Below are positions 32,663 through 37,753 of a DNA stretch of 37,753 nucleotides, in pieces. Source of the stretch: Woeseiaceae bacterium. GTDB taxonomy: Bacteria; Pseudomonadota; Gammaproteobacteria; Steroidobacterales; Woeseiaceae. A program made the position numbers and the translations under genes. Under the pieces are notes generated by a model, which saw only the letters and a list, made by a program, of their open reading frames with translations, was not told the origin of the DNA and did no database searches. The DNA lies in contig JASJBB010000038.1 of NCBI GenBank assembly GCA_030066735.1, forward strand, positions 1 to 37,753. The letters run 5' to 3'. Each line of letters opens with the position of its first letter. Positions within the stretch are counted from its first letter, which is position 1.

Positions 32663-33546
32663 TCGGCCTCTGCCTGGCGTGCGTCATTGCGCTGCATGAA
32701 GACGATCGGGACGACGAGCAGCAGTAACAGCACGATGGCGACCGACGACGCCAGGGGCCAGTCACGATTGACGAAAAACTCATCGAACAGTACGCGGCCG
32801 ATCAGGAGCGACTCGGGACCGCCGAGCAGGTAGGGAATGACGTACTCGCCCATCGCCGGGATAAAAACGAGCAGGCAGCCGGCGATGACGCCGGGACGGG
32901 CCAGCGGCCAGGTGATATCCCAGAACGCCTGGGTCCGCGACGCGCCGAGATCCTGCGCGGCTTCGACGAGGTCGAGGTCCATGCGTTCCAGCGATGCGTA
33001 CAGCGGCAGGATCATGAACGGCAGGTAGGAGTAGGTCAGGCCGATGAAGATTGCGAGGTCCGTATACATGATCTGGATCGGCTGGTCGGTCACGCCGAGG
33101 AACATCAGCGTATTGTTGATGACGCCGTAGTTATTGAGCAGGCCCATCCATGCGTACACGCGCAGCAGGAAAGAGATCCAGAACGGCAAGACAATCAGCA
33201 GCAACAGCAGGCTGCGCATGGAGGAACTGGACCGCGCGATGCCGTAAGCCATTGGGAAGCCGAGCAGCAGGCAGAGCACGGTCGCCGCGAACGCCATGAA
33301 GACCGACTTCAGGTAGGTATAGGCGTACAGCTTGTCGGTTAGCAGGAACAGGAAATTGTCGAACGTGACCGACAGCTGGCCCTGGTCGTCGAACAGGGGC
33401 GTAAACGGCGGCCGGGCAATGATCGGGTCGGCAAGGCTGATCTTGAGAATGATCGCGAACGGCAAAAGGAAGAAGACCAGCAGCCACAGGTACGGGATGG
33501 CGACCGTTATGCGCTTCCATGTGACCGGTTCGCGGGCCGCGGACAT
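32659..33546 (-). CDS. potH: Polyamine-type ABC transporter permease (PotH/PotB-like)
   Basis: This 295-residue protein has six membrane segments. The ATG at 33546 is chosen because the leading MSAAREPVTWKR is a usual cytoplasmic start; a longer frame reaches into potG. The EAA loop is VEAAQDLGASRTQAFWDITW. The N-terminal periplasmic loop after the first helix (ISLADPIIARPPFTPLF) is typical of PotH/PotB. It pairs with PotI to form the membrane channel. Confidence 0.9.
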   Translation of the reverse strand: MSAAREPVTWKRITVAIPYLWLLVFFLLPFAIILKISLADPIIARPPFTPLFDDQGQLSVTFDNFLFLLTDKLYAYTYLKSVFMAFAATVLCLLLGFPMAYGIARSSSSMRSLLLLLIVLPFWISFLLRVYAWMGLLNNYGVINNTLMFLGVTDQPIQIMYTDLAIFIGLTYSYLPFMILPLYASLERMDLDLVEAAQDLGASRTQAFWDITWPLARPGVIAGCLLVFIPAMGEYVIPYLLGGPESLLIGRVLFDEFFVNRDWPLASSVAIVLLLLLVVPIVFMQRNDARQAEAE

Positions 33547-33551
33547 CGTGG

Positions 33552-34658
33552 TCAGTCCCCGCTCGCGATGACGACGGTGCTGCGCGGGCGCCATGACACC
33601 CAGACCGCGTCTTCCCACTCGACGAAACGCCGCGCCGAGCGGCGCCGGTTCTGCCGGCTGACCTGCACGATCTGGCCATTGGCGAGGCGAATGCGATACA
33701 GCGACCGGTTGCCCAGGTAGCCGAGGTCGTCGACGACAGCCGGCATCGCAATGGACTCGTCATCGTCGGGTTGCTCGCGGCTGATGAAGATCTTCTCCGG
33801 CCGCACGGCGATGCACACCTTTTGTCCGGTGCTGATGTCCTCATTCCGGAGAGCGGTGACGGGAACCGGTAATTCCTCGCAGGTGACCGTGATGGATTCT
33901 GCGCCGACCTCCGACACCGTGCCTTCGAAGGTATTGATCGTGCCGACGAAGTCGGCAACGAAACGGCTCTTCGGGTACTCGTAGATTTCCTTCGGCGTAC
34001 CCACCTGCAGGAAGCGGCCTTTTTCCATCACGGCAATGCGTGTCGACAGCGTCATGGCCTCTTCCTGGTCATGAGTGACGACCACGAAAGTGATGCCCAG
34101 TTCGTCCTGGATGTTCATCAGCTCGAACTGGGTATGCTCGCGCAGCTTCTTGTCGAGGGCGGCGAGTGGTTCGTCGAGCAGCAGGACTTTCGGCCGCTTG
34201 ATGAGGGCGCGCGCAAGGGCGACGCGTTGTCGCTGCCCGCCGGACAGCTGGTCCGGCTTGCGCGAGCGGAACGGTTCGAGCTGCACGAGCCTGATGACGT
34301 CATCGACCCGGCTGTCGATCTCGCCCTTGTCGAGGCCGTCCTTGCGCAGGCCATAGCCAACGTTCTTTTCGACGTCCATGTGAGGGAACACGGCATACGA
34401 CTGAAACATCATGTTGACCGGGCGCTCGTAGGGCGGCACGGCCGTGATATCTGTGCCGTCGATCTCGATGCTGCCGTTGGTTGGCGTCTCGAAACCGGCC
34501 AGCATGCGCAGCAACGTGGTCTTGCCGCAGCCGGACCCGCCGAGAATCGAGAACAGCTCGCCCTTGCCGATGTCGAGGTCGACGTCGTCCACGGCGACGA
34601 AGTCGCCGAAGTGTTTGCTGACGCCGCGAATGCGGATGAAGCTTGATTCGTCGTTCAT
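33552..34658 (-). CDS. potG: Polyamine-type ABC transporter ATPase (PotG/PotA-like)
   Basis: This 368-residue ATPase has Walker A GGSGCGKTT, the Q-loop region NMMFQSYAVFPHM, signature LSGGQRQRVALARAL, Walker B VLLLDEP and the switch His in VVVTHDQEEAM. The C-terminal TOBE domain (about 285-368) is present. VPPYERPVNMMFQSYAVFPH is strikingly like PotG. It overlaps the potF stop by ATGA and is followed by potH after five bases. Confidence 0.94.
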   Translation of the reverse strand: MNDESSFIRIRGVSKHFGDFVAVDDVDLDIGKGELFSILGGSGCGKTTLLRMLAGFETPTNGSIEIDGTDITAVPPYERPVNMMFQSYAVFPHMDVEKNVGYGLRKDGLDKGEIDSRVDDVIRLVQLEPFRSRKPDQLSGGQRQRVALARALIKRPKVLLLDEPLAALDKKLREHTQFELMNIQDELGITFVVVTHDQEEAMTLSTRIAVMEKGRFLQVGTPKEIYEYPKSRFVADFVGTINTFEGTVSEVGAESITVTCEELPVPVTALRNEDISTGQKVCIAVRPEKIFISREQPDDDESIAMPAVVDDLGYLGNRSLYRIRLANGQIVQVSRQNRRRSARRFVEWEDAVWVSWRPRSTVVIASGD

Positions 34659-35761
34659 ATGCCGCTCTTGGCGCTGGCGAAGGCGCGGGTCCTGGGCCGT
34701 TCCCGCTTGGGGTCGGCCGTCTTGATCGGGTACATCACGTCCCAGACCTCCTCGGTGGGGAAAATCGCCGGGTTGTTGAGAAGCTCGGGATCCAGCATCT
34801 CCCAGGAGCCGGCGTTTGCATTGGCATAACGCGAGTTAGTGACGTTGGCGGCGGCCACGTCCGGCCGCATCATGTAGTCCAGGAATCGATAGGCATTGTC
34901 CATGTGGGGCGCGTCCGACGGGATGTACAGCCCGTCGACCCACAGCCCGGAGCCTTCCTTCGGGATCGTATAACGCAGTTCTATGTCGATGCCGGCTTCT
35001 TCGGCCCGCGCCTGCGCCTGGGCGTAGTCGCCCGACCAGCTCATCGCCACACAGGTTTCCTTGTTGGGCAAGTCCGACATCATCTTCGTGTTGCTGAAGT
35101 AGCGCACGTAGGGGCGCACTTTCTGGATTTGTTCCTTGGCCGCCGTGAGGCTGTCGTCGTCGACCGCGTTGGGATCGCGGCCGAGATAGGCGAGGGCCAT
35201 CGGGAATACGTCGGTCGGGCCGTCGAGCAAGGATACGCCGCAGTCGGCCAGCTTGCTGATGACGTCGGGATCGAATAGTACGTCGGAACTGTCCATCGGG
35301 TGGTCGGGCAGGCGCTCGCGCACCATGGCGACATTCCACGCGTAGCCGGTCGAACCCCAGTGATAAGGGACGTTGAAGTCGGCCACGGCTTCGTAGCGTA
35401 TTCGTTCCATGACGACCGGATCGAGATGGCGGACATTGGGTATGCGCGAGAAGTCGAGCTTCTCGAACACGCCGATCGGCGCGAGCCGCGACGAAAACTG
35501 GTTGCTGTGCACGACGACGTCGTAACCGCTGTTACCGGCGAGGAGCTTGACGTCGACGATCTCCGAGGAATCGTAGATGTCGTAGTTCACCTTGATGCCG
35601 GTTTCGGCTTCGAACTGTTCGAGGATGCCGGGCGCGATGTAGTCGGCCCAGTTGTAGACATTGACGACGTTGCGATCGTCCTGGTCGGAACCGTCACTGC
35701 CACAGGATGACAGCAGCAACGTGACGAATACCCCCAGCGCTATCGTTGTTATTGTGCGCAT
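34655..35761 (-). CDS. potF: Polyamine-type periplasmic binding lipoprotein (PotF/PotD-like)
   Basis: This 368-residue binding protein starts at the ATG at 35761, which gives a clean lipoprotein signal with lipobox LLSSC; a GTG six codons upstream is possible. Mature sequence VNVYNWADYIAPGILEQFE, ETGIKVNYDIYDSSE and PYHWGSTGYAWN closely follow PotF, and RYFSNTKMMSDLPNKETC, IPKEGSG and FLDYMMRPDVAA complete the family pattern. The acidic and aromatic residues that clasp putrescine or spermidine are largely in place by eye. E. coli PotF is soluble; here it is membrane anchored. Coupled to potG by overlap. Confidence 0.9.
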   Translation of the reverse strand: MRTITTIALGVFVTLLLSSCGSDGSDQDDRNVVNVYNWADYIAPGILEQFEAETGIKVNYDIYDSSEIVDVKLLAGNSGYDVVVHSNQFSSRLAPIGVFEKLDFSRIPNVRHLDPVVMERIRYEAVADFNVPYHWGSTGYAWNVAMVRERLPDHPMDSSDVLFDPDVISKLADCGVSLLDGPTDVFPMALAYLGRDPNAVDDDSLTAAKEQIQKVRPYVRYFSNTKMMSDLPNKETCVAMSWSGDYAQAQARAEEAGIDIELRYTIPKEGSGLWVDGLYIPSDAPHMDNAYRFLDYMMRPDVAAANVTNSRYANANAGSWEMLDPELLNNPAIFPTEEVWDVMYPIKTADPKRERPRTRAFASAKSGI

Positions 35762-35798
35762 CGCCCCCGATTTGACCACCCAACCGGGGGAATGACAA

Positions 35799-36959
35799 TC
35801 ACATGTCCGTAAGTCCGCGTTTCATAAGGCAACGGGCGATGATCACGCGCTGGATTTCGCTGGTGCCTTCCCAGATCCGGTCGACGCGCAGCTCGCGGAA
35901 AAAGCGTTCGGCCACGTTCTCGCGCATATAGCCACGGCCGCCGAAGATCTGCACCGCGCGGTCCGCGACACGGTTGGCGGCTTCGGAGACAAACAGCTTG
36001 GTCATCGAGCAGCGGCTGTGCTGCACCTTGAGATCGGCGCCGCCGTCAACGGCGCGCGCCGTGTCGTAAGTCATCAGGCGGGAGCCATAGAGCTCGGTCG
36101 CGCTGTCCGCCAGCATGAACTGGATGGCCTGCTTTTCAGTGAGTGGCAGGCCGTCGACCGTGCGGCTGTTGGCGAATTCGAACGCCTCCTCGATCAATCG
36201 AGCCATGGCGCCGCAGCTGCGCGCGCCGATCATTAGTCGCTCGTGCCGAAACCAGGAGTGCGTATAGGCCATGCCGTCACCGGGCTGGCCGACGCGCGCC
36301 GACGCGGGAATCCGAACATCATTGAACAGGTACGTCGGGTGGTGTGCCGCATAGGTGTGGGTGAATTTCGGGGTCGCGATGACCTCGATGCCGGGCGTAT
36401 CGGCGTCGACGAGAAACAGTGCCTCGCCGTCTTCGTCGGGCAGGGTCGCCTGGAACCAGAAGAAGTCGGCCAGGTTGCCGCTCGTGACGTACCACTTCTC
36501 GCCGTTGAGCACATAGTCGCCACCTTCTTTGGTCGCCGTGGCTTCGATGCCGGCCACATCGGAGCCAGGTCCGGATTCGGTGATCGCATAACAGTCTTTC
36601 TTCTCGCCGCGCATCATCGGCAGGATGTAGTTCCGGATCTGCTCTTCCGAGCAGGCCTCGAACATCCATGACTGCGGTTCCGAGAAGCACCACGATAACG
36701 CGTTGGTGACACGGCCGAGTTGCTCCCAGATCGCAACCTGTTCTTCCATCGACAGGCCGAGGCCGCCGTGGGACTTCGGCACGTCGATGGCGCTCAGTCC
36801 GAGTTCGATCGCACGGGCCTTGTTGCGCCTGGTGATTTCTCCAGGAAGTACGCCGTCGTTCAGTTCGGCATCGACTTCATGCGGTTGCAGGTACTCGTCC
36901 GCGTACTCGCGGGCAATGGCCTGCCACTTCAGGGCGGATTCGCCGAGTTCGATTTTCAC
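35799..36959 (-). CDS. Acyl-CoA dehydrogenase family flavoprotein
   Basis: This 386-residue FAD enzyme starts at the GTG at 36959, overlapping the TetR stop. Family motifs are CYAITESGPGSDVAGIEA (FAD contact) and GEKWYVTSGNLADFFWF. QIFGGRGYM and RIWEGTSEIQRVIIAR near the C-terminus complete the pattern; the Glu in WEGT is the likely catalytic base as in medium-chain enzymes. It sits between the BetI-like regulator and the potF gene on one transcript and probably oxidises a short-chain or carnitine-type acyl-CoA derived from the transported amine. Substrate inferred only. Confidence 0.88.
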   Translation of the reverse strand: MKIELGESALKWQAIAREYADEYLQPHEVDAELNDGVLPGEITRRNKARAIELGLSAIDVPKSHGGLGLSMEEQVAIWEQLGRVTNALSWCFSEPQSWMFEACSEEQIRNYILPMMRGEKKDCYAITESGPGSDVAGIEATATKEGGDYVLNGEKWYVTSGNLADFFWFQATLPDEDGEALFLVDADTPGIEVIATPKFTHTYAAHHPTYLFNDVRIPASARVGQPGDGMAYTHSWFRHERLMIGARSCGAMARLIEEAFEFANSRTVDGLPLTEKQAIQFMLADSATELYGSRLMTYDTARAVDGGADLKVQHSRCSMTKLFVSEAANRVADRAVQIFGGRGYMRENVAERFFRELRVDRIWEGTSEIQRVIIARCLMKRGLTDM

Positions 36960-37606
36960 GTCGTGGTCTCGTAGTGCTTTGGAAATACGTTGGCCAGGTA
37001 GCTCATGATCGCGCTCCATGCGACGTCACGGTCGAAGTCCTTCGGGCTGATCAGGCACGACAGCCACAGGCCGTTACTCATGCAGGTCAGCGCCTCCGCC
37101 GCCGCCGCGGGCGTGATGTTCGTGTAGCCGCCGTCCTCGATAATCTCGGCGCAGAGCCCTTCGACGACGCTGTCGTAATAGCGGTCGTGCTCGTCGCAGA
37201 TCTTGCGGTAGGTGGGCCGCGACTTGACTTCGCCCCAGAACGCGAACCAGATCGCCAGCTTGCGCCGGTCGATGAGTTTCGGTTTGAGGTCCATTGCCAT
37301 CAATGCCTGCAGCGCATCGGCGGGGCGGGGGCCGGCCTTGTCCAGCGTCTTGTCGAACTGCTCGCGATATTCGTTGGCCAGCGTGCGCAGGGTCTCGGTC
37401 AGCAGGTTGTCCTTGCTCTCGAAATGCAGGTTGACGATGCCCTGCGAAAGGCCGGCTTCCCTTGCGACGTCGCCGATGCTCGTCTGGCCGAGGCCCTTGC
37501 GCGCAATGCACTTCATCGTGGCGTCAACGAGCTGCCGGCGACGGGCCTCGCGGGAGGCAGTCCGCCGGCCGGGGCGCCGGGTTTTCGCGGTTGCTACGGT
37601 AGCCAT
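36956..37606 (-). CDS. TetR-family regulator, BetI-like
   Basis: This 216-residue regulator has a TetR helix-turn-helix (RRRQLVDATMKCIARKG, then TSIGDVAREAGLSQGIVNLHF), each close to the choline repressor BetI. LAIWFAFWGEVKSRPTY and GLWLSCLI match BetI in the ligand domain. The ATG at 37606 is chosen; an in-frame ATG at 37645 would lie inside the operator. It leads the acyl-CoA dehydrogenase and transporter genes and is divergent from the aminotransferase. It probably represses both, with an amine or betaine-type effector. Confidence 0.87.
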   Translation of the reverse strand: MATVATAKTRRPGRRTASREARRRQLVDATMKCIARKGLGQTSIGDVAREAGLSQGIVNLHFESKDNLLTETLRTLANEYREQFDKTLDKAGPRPADALQALMAMDLKPKLIDRRKLAIWFAFWGEVKSRPTYRKICDEHDRYYDSVVEGLCAEIIEDGGYTNITPAAAAEALTCMSNGLWLSCLISPKDFDRDVAWSAIMSYLANVFPKHYETTT

Positions 37607-37615
37607 GAGCAAGGC

Positions 37616-37648
37616 GATTATGGCATAATCTGAATGAATACTCATTCA
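37616..37648. promoter_or_regulatory. Abutting palindromes: TetR-type operator region
   Basis: Two perfect inverted repeats touch each other. GATTATGGCATAATC (37616-37630) has 7-bp arms and a one-base centre and contains CATAAT-like -10 sequences on both strands. TGAATGAATACTCATTCA (37631-37648) has 7-bp arms and a 4-base spacer and is a classic TetR operator form. They lie between the BetI-like gene and the aminotransferase. Confidence 0.75.
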
Positions 37649-37661
37649 TTTTTAAATCCCT

Positions 37662-37753
37662 ATGCGTTCACTCACGAAGTCCAACCAGCACTTCGAGCGT
37701 GCGGTCAGCAAAATGCCGCTCGGCGTCTCTTCCAACTTCCGTTACTGGGGCGA
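37662..37753 (+). CDS. Class III aminotransferase (glutamate-1-semialdehyde aminomutase-like), N-terminal fragment
   Basis: The ATG at 37662 opens a frame that runs off the right edge after 30 codons. It reads MRSLTKSNQHFERAVSKMPL and then GVSSNFRYWG. The pattern F-x-R-A-x4-P-x-G-V-x-S-x-x-R matches the N-terminus of glutamate-1-semialdehyde aminomutase and related class III aminotransferases, where PGGVNSPVR is the usual form. Its start lies just 14 bases after the operator palindrome, so it is probably controlled by the BetI-like repressor. It may transfer an amino group in breakdown of the transported amine. Only the beginning is seen. Confidence 0.72.
   Translation, partial: MRSLTKSNQHFERAVSKMPLGVSSNFRYWG

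Overview
The window is a GC-rich, densely packed bacterial chromosome segment. Genes often overlap by 4-8 bases (ATGA, GTGA), and no stretch over 300 bases lacks a gene. A gammaproteobacterium is suggested by an Isp-type (group 1e) [NiFe]-hydrogenase of the Thiocapsa/Allochromatium kind, a ToxR/CadC-like winged-helix membrane regulator, a BetI-like TetR and a PotFGHI-like transporter. A marine-sediment lineage such as Woeseiales is possible, but that is inference. No rRNA, tRNA, CRISPR array or insertion sequence was recognised.

Layout. (1) 1-4867: a membrane-anchored winged-helix regulator cut by the left edge; two secreted TPR-like proteins; a lipoprotein glycoside hydrolase; a small membrane protein; and a secreted protein made of two similar halves, closed by a perfect hairpin terminator. 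(2) 4866-10749, minus strand: hupD, hupH, hynS, isp1, isp2, hynL and a 61-residue mini-HupE. (3) 10970-16640, plus strand and divergent: the complete maturation set hypC-A-B-D-F-E. Together (2) and (3) encode one membrane-bound hydrogenase and everything recognisable for its active site, except a full-length nickel permease. (4) 16764-24920: a TerB-like protein, a CPBP protease, a run of three membrane transporters (FetB-like, TauE/SafE, divergent NRAMP) leading into an FAH-family enzyme, two sulfotransferase-like proteins with a glycosyltransferase, DgkA and a flavin reductase. (5) 24993-27571: an HpaR-like MarR regulator, a FixH/YtkA-like membrane protein and a di-heme MauG/peroxidase-family protein. 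(6) 27581-31711: a three-gene minus-strand operon (flavin-reductase-like protein, M20 peptidase, uncharacterised P-loop protein) divergent from a Rieske oxygenase whose active-site motif resembles quaternary-ammonium oxygenases. (7) 31868-37753: a PotFGHI-like ABC transporter, an acyl-CoA dehydrogenase and a BetI-like regulator, divergent from a class III aminotransferase cut by the right edge. Regions 6 and 7 look like an amine or quaternary-ammonium uptake and breakdown locus.

The most novel signal is a two-copy structured repeat at 23352-23434 (plus) and 31715-31865 (minus). Both copies sit between convergent gene ends. They share loop sequences, while their two helices differ by compensatory base-pair changes. 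The larger copy carries three extra hairpins inside the loop. Other points worth a second look are the mini-HupE, the NRAMP protein without DPGN, the bridging-Glu Rieske oxygenase, the P-loop/M20 gene pair and the abutting palindromes upstream of the aminotransferase.
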